Source: Planctomycetota bacterium (GTDB lineage Bacteria; Planctomycetota; PLA2; JAEUHO01). Taken from it: a stretch of 64,000 bases of DNA. The DNA lies in contig JACKGW010000012.1 of assembly GCA_020631815.1 (NCBI GenBank), forward strand, positions 1 through 64,000, written 5' to 3'. Shown here in pieces: positions 34,083 to 42,409 of the stretch (position 1 is its first letter; every line of letters starts with the position of its first letter). The position numbers were made by a program, and so were the translations under genes. The notes beneath the pieces were generated by a model. It saw only the letters and a list, made by a program, of their open reading frames with translations, had not been told where the DNA came from and ran no database searches.

Positions 34083-35195
34083 ATGCGCATCGGCGTGCCG
34101 ACCGAGATCAAGGCCAACGAGAACCGCATCGCCATCGTGCCCGCAGGCGTGGAAGCGCTCGTCACGGATGGACACGAGGTGTTCGTCCAGCGCGGCGCGG
34201 GCCTGGGCAGCGGCATCAGCGACGACGAACTGATCGAAGCCGGCGCCAAGCTCGTCGACGACGCCGACGAGCTGTGGGCCATGGTCGACATGATCGTGAA
34301 GGTGAAGGAGCCGCTGCCGGCCGAGTACGGCCGCTGCCGCAAGGACCTCCTCGTCTTCACGTACTTCCACTTCGCGGCGGCGCGCGAGCTCACCGACGCG
34401 ATGATCGACTCGGGCGCGCTCTGCTTCACGTACGAGACGCTCGAGATCGGACGTCGCCTGCCGCTGCTTACGCCGATGAGCGAGGTCGCCGGTCGCATGG
34501 CGATCCAGGTCGGTGCGCACTGCCTCGAGAAGGCGCAGGGTGGCCGCGGCGTGCTGCTCGGCGGCGTCCCCGGTGTCGACCCGGCCAACGTCCTCATCCT
34601 GGGCGGCGGTGTGGTGGGTACGAACGCGGCCAAGATGGCCGCGGGCATGGGCGCCCACGTCACGATCATGGACATCGACCTGGACCGCCTGCGGTACCTC
34701 GACGACGTCATGCCGGCCAACGTGACCACCGTGTACAGCTCGGCGGTCAACATCCGCACGCGCGTGCCCTACGCGGACCTGCTCGTCGGTGCCGTGCTGC
34801 TCGAAGGCGCCCGCGCCCCGACGCTGGTGCCCCGCGAGTACCTGGCGCTCATGCGCGAGGGCGCCGTCATCGTCGACGTGGCCGTCGACCAGGGCGGCTG
34901 CGTCGAGACGATCCACCCCACGACGCACGCCAACCCGACCTACGTCGTGGACGGCGTCGTGCACTACGGCGTGGCCAACATGCCGGGCGCCGTGTCGCGG
35001 ACCAGCACCTACGCGCTGACCAACGCGACCCTGCCATGGGTCCGTACGTTGGCCCGCATGGGCGGCGAGAACGCGGTGCGCGAGAACGCCCCGCTGCGCA
35101 CGGCCCTCAACGTGTGGAAGGGCAAGGTCACGCACCGCGGCGTGGCGGAAGCCTTCGACATGCCGTACGTGCCGGCGGTCGACGCCCTGGCCTGA
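34083..35195 (+). CDS. ald: Alanine dehydrogenase
   Basis: A 370-residue cytoplasmic enzyme that interconverts L-alanine and pyruvate plus ammonia with NAD. The start MRIGVPTEIKANENRIAIVP is the family signature and contains Arg15. Lys75 (KVKEPLP) and His96 (YFHFAAA) are the pyruvate-binding and catalytic residues. The Rossmann motif GGGVVGTNAAKMA lies at about residues 176-188, and DVAVDQGGCVET carries the catalytic Asp. The length equals that of the family. GGAGGG lies six bases before the ATG. It is a single gene with its own -10 box and a following hairpin. Confidence 0.96.
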   Translation: MRIGVPTEIKANENRIAIVPAGVEALVTDGHEVFVQRGAGLGSGISDDELIEAGAKLVDDADELWAMVDMIVKVKEPLPAEYGRCRKDLLVFTYFHFAAARELTDAMIDSGALCFTYETLEIGRRLPLLTPMSEVAGRMAIQVGAHCLEKAQGGRGVLLGGVPGVDPANVLILGGGVVGTNAAKMAAGMGAHVTIMDIDLDRLRYLDDVMPANVTTVYSSAVNIRTRVPYADLLVGAVLLEGARAPTLVPREYLALMREGAVIVDVAVDQGGCVETIHPTTHANPTYVVDGVVHYGVANMPGAVSRTSTYALTNATLPWVRTLARMGGENAVRENAPLRTALNVWKGKVTHRGVAEAFDMPYVPAVDALA

Positions 35196-35224
35196 TCTTC
35201 ACGGTTCCGCCCGTGCCATCGACA

Positions 35225-35248
35225 CCCCCGCCGAACGGCCGGCGGGGG
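35225..35248 (+). terminator. Hairpin after ald
   Basis: CCCCCGCC pairs with GGCGGGGG around an eight-base loop, 30 bases past the ald stop. It has no T-tract, as is usual in this GC-rich genome. Confidence 0.45.
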
Positions 35249-35331
35249 CCATCGAGGTTCCGCGGTCCTCCGCGGCCTCGCGGGTAGGGTGACCCCGGGC
35301 CGTCGAGCCCGATTCGGAGGCTCGTCCCGAC

Positions 35332-36753
35332 GTGCAGGCCGTCGCCCATCGCCGCGAGGAGCCGCTGTTCCGGACCACGGTCCGGTTCGGCACGCCCCTG
35401 GTCGTGGCCATGGCCCTCGGCTCGGTCTTCAACCTGGTCGACCTGTTCATCGTGGCCAAGTGGAAGTCGCCCGAGGTGGCGGTGGCCGCGGTCACCATCG
35501 GCAGCCTCGTCAACTCGATCCCGATGATCATCTTCAACGGGATCGTCAACGCGATGCTCGCGTTGATCGCCCGCTACCACGGCCTCGGGCGCAACAAGCG
35601 CGCGTCGGTGGCCACGGGCCAGGGCCTCATCCTGACCCTGCTCTTGAGCCTGCTGTTCGGCATCCCGCCCTGGATCTTCGCGGAACCGATCTCCGTGGCG
35701 CTGGGGGCCAAGGGCGACGTCATCACGCCCGCCACGGACTACCTCGCGATCATGAGCGCGGGCACCGTGACGATGTTCCTGCTGCTCACGGTGACGGGCG
35801 CTCTGCGCGCCGTGGGCAACAGCCTGGTGCCGCTGATCCTGCTCGGCGGCGCCAACCTCTTCAATGTGATCCTCGACATCTGGTTCATCTTCGGCGGCTT
35901 CGGCCTTCCGGAGATGGGCGTGGCCGGCGCGGCCTGGGCCACCGTGGTGGCGCGCGGCATCTTCGCGCTGGCGGGCCTGGCCCTGCTCTACCGGGGCTTC
36001 CTCGGCATCAAGATCCGAAGGTGGCTTTGGCGCGGGCAGATGATCCGCTCGATGTTGGCCATCGGCGTGCCGTCGTGCATCCAGTGGCTCGTCCGCATGG
36101 CGGCCTACCTCTACACGCTGCGGTTCGTGGAGGTGGCGGCGCCGAAGGCCCTGCCGCACGTCGCCGACGCGGTCACCAACGCGCAGGCCGCGTTCGGCAT
36201 CGGGCTGAGGCTCGACAGCTTGGCGCTGTTCAGCGGCTTCGGATGGGGGGCCGCCGCCGCCACCCTCGTGGGCCAGAACCTGGGCCGCGGCCGCGTGGAC
36301 CGGGCCGTGCGCGCGTCGTGGATCGCACTGGGCCTGAACATGGCCATGATGTGCGTGTTCGCCGCGACGTACGTGCTGTTCGCCGACTTCCTGCTGGGGC
36401 TCATGGGTTTCGACGTGGGGGTGGGCACGGCCGCTTCGGCCAATGCCGACATCGTCCACGCCCTGGGCCGCACCTACCTCTACGTGGCGTCCTCGGGCTT
36501 CGTGTTCCTGGCCGTGGCGGTGGTGCTGTCCCAAGCCTTGGCCGGGGCCGGTGCGACCAAGTTCCCCTTGCTCATCGAGGTGGTGGCCTACGGGGCGATC
36601 GGCTACCCGCTCACGGCATGGGCCGCGGACAACGCCGGACGCTTCGGCCTGCGCGGCCTGTGGCTGGCAGCGGTCGCCATCCACCTCGCCGTGGCGATCG
36701 TGTACGTGCTATGGTTCCGCTTCGGTTCCTGGGCGCGCAAGGAGATCCGCTAG
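35332..36753 (+). CDS. MATE-family multidrug/Na+ antiporter
   Basis: A 473-residue inner-membrane protein with 12 hydrophobic segments in two related bundles. The first bundle opens FGTPLVVAMALGSVFNLVDLFIV, and segment 2 has the typical IFNGIVNAMLALIARYHG. The second bundle opens IGVPSCIQWLVRMAAYLYTLRFVE and has FSGFGWGAAAATLVGQNLGRGR, the internal counterpart. MATE pumps expel cationic drugs or metabolites in exchange for Na+ or H+. The start is GTG 35332; a TAGGGT box lies 41 bases before it. It is followed by a WYL-domain regulator on the same strand, which may control it. Confidence 0.9.
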   Translation: MQAVAHRREEPLFRTTVRFGTPLVVAMALGSVFNLVDLFIVAKWKSPEVAVAAVTIGSLVNSIPMIIFNGIVNAMLALIARYHGLGRNKRASVATGQGLILTLLLSLLFGIPPWIFAEPISVALGAKGDVITPATDYLAIMSAGTVTMFLLLTVTGALRAVGNSLVPLILLGGANLFNVILDIWFIFGGFGLPEMGVAGAAWATVVARGIFALAGLALLYRGFLGIKIRRWLWRGQMIRSMLAIGVPSCIQWLVRMAAYLYTLRFVEVAAPKALPHVADAVTNAQAAFGIGLRLDSLALFSGFGWGAAAATLVGQNLGRGRVDRAVRASWIALGLNMAMMCVFAATYVLFADFLLGLMGFDVGVGTAASANADIVHALGRTYLYVASSGFVFLAVAVVLSQALAGAGATKFPLLIEVVAYGAIGYPLTAWAADNAGRFGLRGLWLAAVAIHLAVAIVYVLWFRFGSWARKEIR

Positions 36754-36800
36754 GCGGCGGCTTCCCGCGGCGCACGACGGCCGGTGCGGAGGCACGTTCC

Positions 36801-37853
36801 GTGAAGCGCGGCGACCCCAAGGTCCTCAAGCTCGAGCGCCAGCTGAACCTCGTGTCGTACCTGTTGTCGGCACGTGCACCGGTGCCGTTCTCCGACATCC
36901 GCGGTCGTGTCGTGGGCTACGACGACGACGCCACGCCGGACGCCGTCGAGAAGCGCTTCGATCGCGACAAGAGCGACCTCCGCGACATCGGTGTGGACAT
37001 CGAGTACGTGGCGGGTGATGCGTTCGGCCGTTCCGGCTACGTCATCGACCCCAAGGGCTACTTCCTCCGCGAGACCAAGCTCGAACCGGAAGACGCCATG
37101 TTGCTGGCCGTGTTGCAGCGCACGCTGGGCATCGTCGACGACGGCCTGGGCCGCAACCTCAAGAGCGCGCTCGCCAAGCTCACCATCGACAGCCAGTTGC
37201 CCGAGCCGCTGCGCACGTCGGTGGGGGAGCAGCACCTGCTGTCGCTGGGCCGCCCCGAGAAAGACGTCGCCCGCAACCACCTCACGGTCATCGGCGAGGC
37301 CGTGGCCCGCCGGCAGCGGGTCAAGTTCGGCTACCACACCGTCGACGCGCAGCGCACCGAGCAGCGCACGGTGCGGCCCTACGGTCTGGGCCTGGTCGAG
37401 GGCAACTGGTACCTCGTCGGCTACGACGAAGGACGCAAGGCCGAGCGGCAGTTCCGCCTGGACCGCATCACCGGTCGTCTGCAGGTGCTCGACAAGCCCG
37501 CCAAGGGCGAGGCCGGGGCGTTCGAGGTGCCGGAAGGCTTCGACATCGACCGCCACCTCGCGCAGGAAGAGTTCGAGCTGGCCGACGGCCCCGAGATCGC
37601 CGTGAAGATCGCGCTCGACGAGGTGGCCACGTGGCTGCTCGAGCGTCGACGTCGCGGGACGGGGTCGCTGACGGTCAACGACGACGGGACGGGGTTGCTC
37701 GAGGTCGCCGTCCGCAGCGAAGAGGGTTTGTTCCGCTGGCTCGCCGAGCTGGGTGCGCGCGCACACATCGTGGAGCCCAAGCGTCTGGCCGTGGCCTTCG
37801 CCGAGCGTGTGGCCGCCACGCGTTCGCTCTACGAGGACGAAGCCGCGGCGTAG
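36801..37853 (+). CDS. WYL-domain transcriptional regulator (PafB/PafC/YafY type)
   Basis: A 350-residue DNA-binding regulator. The N-terminal 65 residues (LERQLNLVSYLLSARAPVPFSDIRGRV...AVEKRFDRDKSDLRDIGVDIEY) form a winged HTH of the DeoR/PafC type. The WYL domain follows, with VKFGYHTVDAQRTEQRTVRPYGLGLVEGNWYLVGYDEGR at about 175-215 and a WCX-like C-terminal extension ending near LGARAHIVEPKRLAVAFAERV. WYL domains bind ligands, often single-stranded nucleic acid, and in PafBC act in the DNA-damage response. Here it lies 47 bases after the MATE gene, so local control of the pump is possible. The GTG start has GGAGG ten bases upstream. Confidence 0.88.
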   Translation: MKRGDPKVLKLERQLNLVSYLLSARAPVPFSDIRGRVVGYDDDATPDAVEKRFDRDKSDLRDIGVDIEYVAGDAFGRSGYVIDPKGYFLRETKLEPEDAMLLAVLQRTLGIVDDGLGRNLKSALAKLTIDSQLPEPLRTSVGEQHLLSLGRPEKDVARNHLTVIGEAVARRQRVKFGYHTVDAQRTEQRTVRPYGLGLVEGNWYLVGYDEGRKAERQFRLDRITGRLQVLDKPAKGEAGAFEVPEGFDIDRHLAQEEFELADGPEIAVKIALDEVATWLLERRRRGTGSLTVNDDGTGLLEVAVRSEEGLFRWLAELGARAHIVEPKRLAVAFAERVAATRSLYEDEAAA

Positions 37854-37860
37854 TCCACCG

Positions 37861-37950
37861 GGAGTCGGGTGAGATCTTCCCTTCGGGCCGCGAGGCGCCT
37901 TCCCATGCGGGTGCGCTTGGCGGCCCGAAGTGGAGATCTCACCGGACTCC
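37861..37950. repeat. Long hairpin repeat with conserved CCTTCCCATGCGG loop (copy A)
   Basis: Two 30-base arms (37861-37890 and 37921-37950, 27 of 30 pairs) flank a 30-base loop that contains GCCTTCCCATGCGGG. Two related hairpins lie at 60079 and 61257; they share the loop motif and scattered arm positions. It sits between the convergent stops of the WYL regulator and miaA. It is probably a REP-like element; the third, more divergent member of the family in the window. Confidence 0.75.
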
Positions 37951-37959
37951 GTACTCGGG

Positions 37960-38877
37960 CTACAGAAACTCCCCCGCCCGCTTCGCGATGCTGGCCGCGT
38001 CTTCGCCTTCGGCGACCGGTAGCCGCTGGAGTCCGGAGAAGCCGCGGAAGAACGTGCCTTGCTTTCGCGCGAAGCGGCGCGTGCGGCGTGCGATCGACGC
38101 CTTGGCCTCCGCCTCGTCAATCTCGCCGGCCAACAACGACTCGACTTCGGCCAGGCCCAGCACCTGCCGGGCCTGCGGGCTCATGGGGTGCTGCAGCAGG
38201 TCGCGCACTTCGTCCACGAGCCCTGCTTCGAACATCGCCTCGGTGCGCGCGTCGATGCGGCGGTCCAGGTCGGCGAGGTCACGCTCCAGGTAGACGACCC
38301 GCGCGGGAACCCGATCGGGCCCGCTCCAGCTCACACGCTGTGCGCTGGCCGGCGTGCCCGTGACGTGGTGGATCTCGAGCGCGCGCACGATGCGCCGCAG
38401 GTCGTTGGGGTGCAGCTCCTTCGCGCGGGCGGGGTCCACCTGGGTGAGCAGGGCGTGGAGTCGCGCGGGGCCCTCGGCGGCCACGACCTCCTTGAGGTGC
38501 TCACGGTAGGCGTCGTCGCGCGGGGCCTCCATGTCGAAGCCCTTGAGCCAGGCGCGCAGGTAGAGCGCGGTTCCACCCACGACCAGCGCGGTGTGGCCGG
38601 CCTCGCGTGCGCGTCCCACGTAGTAGTCCGCGTCCGTCACGAAGCGGGCGGCGTCGTACACCTCGTCGGGGCCCAGGATGCCCACGAGGCGATGGGGGAC
38701 GTCCGGCGGGGCATCTGGCGCGGCCGTGAGGATGGCCATCCCGCGGTACACGGCGAAGGCGTCGCAGCTGATGACCTCGCTGCCGGGTCCGGCCGCGCGG
38801 GCCAGCAGCACGCCCACGTCGGACTTCCCACTGCCGGTGGGGCCTACGAGACAGGGCGTGGAGGGCACGTCGGGCAC
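37960..38877 (-). CDS. miaA: tRNA dimethylallyltransferase
   Basis: A 305-residue enzyme that adds a dimethylallyl group to A37 of tRNAs reading U-starting codons. It has the P-loop GPTGSGKSDVG (residues about 12-22), the family motif DAFAVYRGMAILTAAP (usually DSMQVYRGMDIGTAK), GGTALYLRAWLKG, and RRIVRALEIHHVTGTP. Some conserved positions are changed (Ser-Met to Ala-Phe, Gly-Thr-Gly to Gly-Thr-Ala), but the key Lys, Ser, Asp and Arg remain. The start is GTG 38877 with GAGG upstream. It is convergent with the WYL gene across hairpin copy A. Confidence 0.93.
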   Translation of the reverse strand: MPDVPSTPCLVGPTGSGKSDVGVLLARAAGPGSEVISCDAFAVYRGMAILTAAPDAPPDVPHRLVGILGPDEVYDAARFVTDADYYVGRAREAGHTALVVGGTALYLRAWLKGFDMEAPRDDAYREHLKEVVAAEGPARLHALLTQVDPARAKELHPNDLRRIVRALEIHHVTGTPASAQRVSWSGPDRVPARVVYLERDLADLDRRIDARTEAMFEAGLVDEVRDLLQHPMSPQARQVLGLAEVESLLAGEIDEAEAKASIARRTRRFARKQGTFFRGFSGLQRLPVAEGEDAASIAKRAGEFL

Positions 38878-38987
38878 GCGTCGATCCTCGGCGGGGGAGG
38901 GCGATTCACCAATCCACGGCCCGCCGCCAGCGTGGGAACCCGCGGTTAGGCTGGCCCCGCCGCAGCGCGAAGGGTTCGCCGCGGCTT

Positions 38988-40124
38988 GTGGCCGGCCGGG
39001 GGTTGGCGTTGAGCGAGAAACGCGACCTCTGGGTCCCGCTGGCGCTCGCCGCGGCCGGGCTGGCGCTCTTGGCGGGCCACCTCGTCCATCCGGCGGGCAG
39101 CGTGCTCACCGGCGTGCTCGGTGCCGTCGTGGGGCTGGGCGGCGCGCTGGCCTGCTTGCCCATCCGCATGAAGGGTGGCGCGAAGCGGCTCTGGACGTTC
39201 GGCCTGGGTGTGGCGCTGCTGCTGGTGCCGCTCGTGCCGCGCGCCGAGTCGCTGTCGTTGGCCTCCACGTGTGCTTGGTTCGTGGTGGCCCTCGCGTTCC
39301 TGGTGCCGCTGGGCAAGCTGCCGCCGCTCGCGCGGCCGATCATGCTGGGCGCTGCGGCCCTGTTCGCGATCCTCGGGCTCTTGGCCGTGATGGGGGTCCT
39401 GCCCTCGGGCGCCACGTGGCTGCTGCTGGCGGGCTCGCTGTACATGGCCGTCCAGGTGTTGGCGTCGCGTCCGGAGCCGGTCGTGGAGGTGCCCACGGGG
39501 CCCCTCGTGTGCGTCTATGGCGGATCGTTCGACCCGTTCCATCGCGGACACCGCGCGCTCTGTGAAGCCGCGTTGCGCGTCCACGACCGCCTGCTCGTGG
39601 TGGTTGCCGGCAGCGCACCGCACAAGTTCGCCGGCGAAGAGGGCGAAGCCAGCGAGGTGACGCCGTTCCACCATCGCGTCGCCATGACCCGGCTCGGCGT
39701 GACGGGCTTGCCGCGCACGGAAGTGCTCGAGCTGGAGGGCCGCCGGAGCGGCCCCTCCTACACCGTGGACACGCTCGAGGTGGTGCGGCGAAGCCACCCG
39801 CAGGGCACGCGCTTCCGGCTGTTGCTCGGGGCCGACATGTACGCGGACTTCGCGACGTGGCACGAGTGGCGGCGCATCTTGACGATGGTCGAGCTGGTCG
39901 TGGCCGCGCGCCCGGGAACGACGCTCGTCGACCCGCCGGAGCTGGAGAGCCTGGGGATCGCCGCAGTGCGCCTGGAGGCCCCGCAGGTCGACGTGAGCAG
40001 CACGGCGCTTCGGGCCCGCCTGGCGGCCGGCGAGGACGTGGGCGACCTGCTGGCGTCCGGTGTGCGCCAGTACATCGCCGAACACGCCCTCTACAGGGGG
40101 CCTGCGGCGCCCCCCTCGGCCTGA
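38988..40124 (+). CDS. nadD: Nicotinate-nucleotide adenylyltransferase with N-terminal membrane domain
   Basis: A 378-residue fusion. The C-terminal 205 residues are a complete NadD: VYGGSFDPFHRGHRALCE (the GSFDPxHxGH nucleotidyl-transfer motif), PHKFAGEE, FRLLLGADMYADFATWHEWRRI and VSSTALRARLAAG, ending YIAEHALY. This makes nicotinic acid adenine dinucleotide in NAD synthesis. Residues 1-165 have no part in normal NadD, which is soluble and about 200 residues. They contain five or six hydrophobic segments (for example LWVPLALAAAGLALLAGHLV, LWTFGLGVALLLVPLVP and WLLLAGSLYMAVQVL). The protein would sit in the inner membrane with the enzyme in the cytoplasm. The GTG start is tentative; TTG codons 5-7 codons later are alternatives. 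No stop interrupts the junction. Confidence 0.88.
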   Translation: MAGRGLALSEKRDLWVPLALAAAGLALLAGHLVHPAGSVLTGVLGAVVGLGGALACLPIRMKGGAKRLWTFGLGVALLLVPLVPRAESLSLASTCAWFVVALAFLVPLGKLPPLARPIMLGAAALFAILGLLAVMGVLPSGATWLLLAGSLYMAVQVLASRPEPVVEVPTGPLVCVYGGSFDPFHRGHRALCEAALRVHDRLLVVVAGSAPHKFAGEEGEASEVTPFHHRVAMTRLGVTGLPRTEVLELEGRRSGPSYTVDTLEVVRRSHPQGTRFRLLLGADMYADFATWHEWRRILTMVELVVAARPGTTLVDPPELESLGIAAVRLEAPQVDVSSTALRARLAAGEDVGDLLASGVRQYIAEHALYRGPAAPPSA

Positions 40125-40474
40125 CGCCTGCCCCGCCGTTGCGTCACGCCTCTGTCACCCCGCCGAAGGCCGGAATCTCGGGCTTCGGACCCCGATCACG
40201 CCAGCACGATTCTGTTGACCTTCGGAGGGGGGATTGGTACCTCTATCCCCTCGTGGGAGGGCCCTTCGTGGGGACCTCCGCGGGGTCGTGGCCTTGCGCC
40301 ACGGTCCAGGGAGTCTGGAGCACACGCATCCGTCGGTGTGCGTCGCACGGGGCCAGGGAGGGCCTACCGGGCGTCGCGCGCGTCCTCACGGACGTTTCGA
40401 CGGGCCTGCGTCCCGGGAAGCCGCGTCGTCCGTCGAGGAGCCTCGAGGACCGACGCCAAGCAGGAGCTCGCGCC
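40125..40474 (+). promoter_or_regulatory. 350-base leader with promoter candidate before a small lipoprotein gene
   Basis: This is a gene-free stretch. TTGACC (40215-40220), a 17-base spacer and TACCTC (40238-40243) form the best sigma-70-like promoter in the area. It would give a 5' leader of about 220 bases. The leader includes a small hairpin at 40433-40446 (TCGAGG, AG, CCTCGA) ahead of the ribosome site. A leader this long for an 85-residue protein may carry regulation; no known riboswitch is recognised. Confidence 0.35.
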
Positions 40475-40732
40475 ATGTTCAAGCGCTTGTCGCTGTTCGC
40501 CCTCATCATCGCCGCCAGCAGCAGCCTCGTCGGCTGCAACGGCGTCGCGTCGGGGCTGGAAACCCTTTCCGGCCGTGACTGCCACGGCTGCGGCAGCTAT
40601 GGCGACAAGAACCGCGCCATCCTCGGGCAGTGGGCTCGCGATGCTCGCTACGAAGAGCGCTTCATCGACAAGCACTTCCTGAACTACGACATCGACGACC
40701 CGTACCGCGGCGACTGCCTCGTCGGGTACTGA
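40475..40732 (+). CDS. Small lipoprotein
   Basis: An 85-residue lipoprotein. The signal MFKRLSLFALIIAASSSLVGC has a good lipobox with Cys21. The mature part holds CHGCGSYGDKNRAILG and is rich in charged and aromatic residues (YEERFIDKHFLNYDIDDPYRGDCLVGY), with three more Cys. AGGAG lies eight bases before the ATG, and a textbook terminator follows at 40905. No family is recognised. The isolated promoter-gene-terminator unit suggests a highly expressed envelope component. Confidence 0.7.
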   Translation: MFKRLSLFALIIAASSSLVGCNGVASGLETLSGRDCHGCGSYGDKNRAILGQWARDARYEERFIDKHFLNYDIDDPYRGDCLVGY

Positions 40733-40904
40733 TCGGACTTCGGGAGGCCGTCCGCGGCCCCGGCGCGCGAGGCGCCGAGAGGTCGGACCAGGGCGGAGTT
40801 GGCTCCCGGGGTCCGCGCGCCTTCAGTGGGAGGGGGGCGCACGGAGCACCGGGCGAACGGTCTCTCGGCTCGGACGCCTTCGCCGCGTCCAGCCTCTTCA
40901 TCCT

Positions 40905-40936
40905 GGGCCTCGCCGGTATCCGGCGAGGCCCTTTTT
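40905..40936 (+). terminator. Intrinsic terminator
   Basis: A perfect 12-bp stem (40905-40916 with 40920-40931), loop TAT, and five T residues. It is the clearest intrinsic terminator in the window and ends the small lipoprotein transcript, 170 bases after its stop codon. The rest of the interval 40733-41042 shows no gene. Confidence 0.9.
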
Positions 40937-41042
40937 CGTTCGACGGGTACGAGGCGCTGCGTGGGCGGCCTGACCCCGGCTCCCCTTCTGGCCCGCGCGC
41001 TGCTTCCATGACGCGACACCGCGTCCCGACGGGAACCGTCCC

Positions 41043-42332
41043 ATGCTCGACCTGGCTGCCATCCGCGAGAACCCCGACGCCATCCGTGAGGGTGCGCGCC
41101 GCAAGCGCATCGCGTTCGACGTCGACCGCCTCCTGGCGCTCGACGAGGACCGCCGCCGCCTCATCCGCCTGCAGGAGGAGGCCCGCGCCGAGCAGAAGGC
41201 GCTCGGGCGCCAGGTGAAGGACCTGCAGGGCGACGCCCAGCAGCTCGCCCTCACGCGCCTCAAGGTGCTGAAGGACGACGTGCTGCGCCACACGGATGCG
41301 CTGGCACCCGTGCAGGCCGAGATCGACGCGCTGCTCTTGGCCTGCCCCAACCCGCCCGACCCGGACGTCCCCGACGGCGATGACGACAAGGCCAACGTCG
41401 AGGTGCGCCGTCACGGCGAGCCGCCGACCTTCGACTTCGAGCCGCTGGACCACGTGGAGCTGCTTCGTCGTCTGGACGGCGTCGACATCGAGCGTGCCGG
41501 TCGCTTGGCCGGCAGCCGCAGCTACGTCCTCAAGGGCGAGGCGGCGTTCCTCGAGCAGGCCGTGCTGCGGCTGGCCATGGACGTCATTCGCGACCGCGGC
41601 TTCACGTTGCTCACCGTTCCGGTGGTCGTGAAGGAGTGGGCGCTGCGTGGCACGGCGTACTTCCCCGGCGCCGAGGAGCAGACCTACAAGATCGCCAACC
41701 CCACCGCCGAGGACGAGGACAGCTGGCTCGTGGGCACGAGCGAAGTCAGCGTGACGGCGCTGCACGCCGGTGAGATCCTCGACGTGAAGGACCTGCCGCT
41801 GCGCTACGCCGGCTGGAGCCCCTGCTTCCGCCGTGAGGCCGGCACCTACGGCAAGGACACGCGCGGGCTGTACCGCGTGCACCAGTTCAACAAGGTCGAG
41901 CAGGTCGTGATCGACGTGGCCGACGAGCAGAAGACGCTCGATCACCACGCGGCCATCGTGGCCAATGCCGAGCACATGCTGCAGCTGCTCGAGCTGCCGT
42001 ACCGCGTGATGGCGACGGCGTCGGGCGACATCGGCCGTGCCGCCACGTTCAAGTACGACCTCGAGGCTTGGATGCCCAGCCGTGGGGCCTACGGCGAGAC
42101 GCACACCGCAAGTCGCTTCCGCGACTACCAGGCCCGCCGCATGGACCTGCGCTACCGCGACGAGGACGGTCGCGTCCGCCACTGCTACACGTTGAACAAC
42201 ACCGTCATCGCCACGCCCCGCGTGCTGATTGCGTTGCTCGAGGTGCACCAGCAGAAGGACGGCAGCATCCGCATCCCCGCGGCGCTGCGTCCGCACCTCG
42301 GTGGACGTGAGGTGCTCGAGCCGAAGAGCTGA
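41043..42332 (+). CDS. serS: Seryl-tRNA synthetase
   Basis: A 429-residue class II aminoacyl-tRNA synthetase. The N-terminal 110 residues form the long antiparallel coiled-coil arm that holds the tRNA variable arm (LIRLQEEARAEQKALGRQVKDLQGDAQQ). Motif 2 is SPCFRREAGTYGKDTRGLYRVHQFNKVEQVV and motif 3 is in CYTLNNTVIATPRVLIALLE. The usual EVSSCSNCxDFQARR stretch reads ETHTASRFRDYQARR here, a variant seen in some lineages. Besides tRNA-Ser it would charge tRNA-Sec, needed for the selenoprotein at 260-898. No clear ribosome site precedes the ATG. Confidence 0.96.
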   Translation: MLDLAAIRENPDAIREGARRKRIAFDVDRLLALDEDRRRLIRLQEEARAEQKALGRQVKDLQGDAQQLALTRLKVLKDDVLRHTDALAPVQAEIDALLLACPNPPDPDVPDGDDDKANVEVRRHGEPPTFDFEPLDHVELLRRLDGVDIERAGRLAGSRSYVLKGEAAFLEQAVLRLAMDVIRDRGFTLLTVPVVVKEWALRGTAYFPGAEEQTYKIANPTAEDEDSWLVGTSEVSVTALHAGEILDVKDLPLRYAGWSPCFRREAGTYGKDTRGLYRVHQFNKVEQVVIDVADEQKTLDHHAAIVANAEHMLQLLELPYRVMATASGDIGRAATFKYDLEAWMPSRGAYGETHTASRFRDYQARRMDLRYRDEDGRVRHCYTLNNTVIATPRVLIALLEVHQQKDGSIRIPAALRPHLGGREVLEPKS

Positions 42333-42397
42333 GCCGCGAGCCGCGGCCGCTGTCCCGGCTTGACCGGGTCCGGGCGGCTGGCGCGCCTCGCCCCTGC

Positions 42398-42403
42398 TAC
42401 CCT
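42398..42403 (+). promoter_or_regulatory. -10-like TACCCT six bases before a start codon
   Basis: TACCCT ends six bases before ATG 42410, and no Shine-Dalgarno lies between, as for the genes at 5099 and 9323. It is consistent with leaderless transcription. Confidence 0.35.
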
Positions 42404-42409
42404 GCCCGC

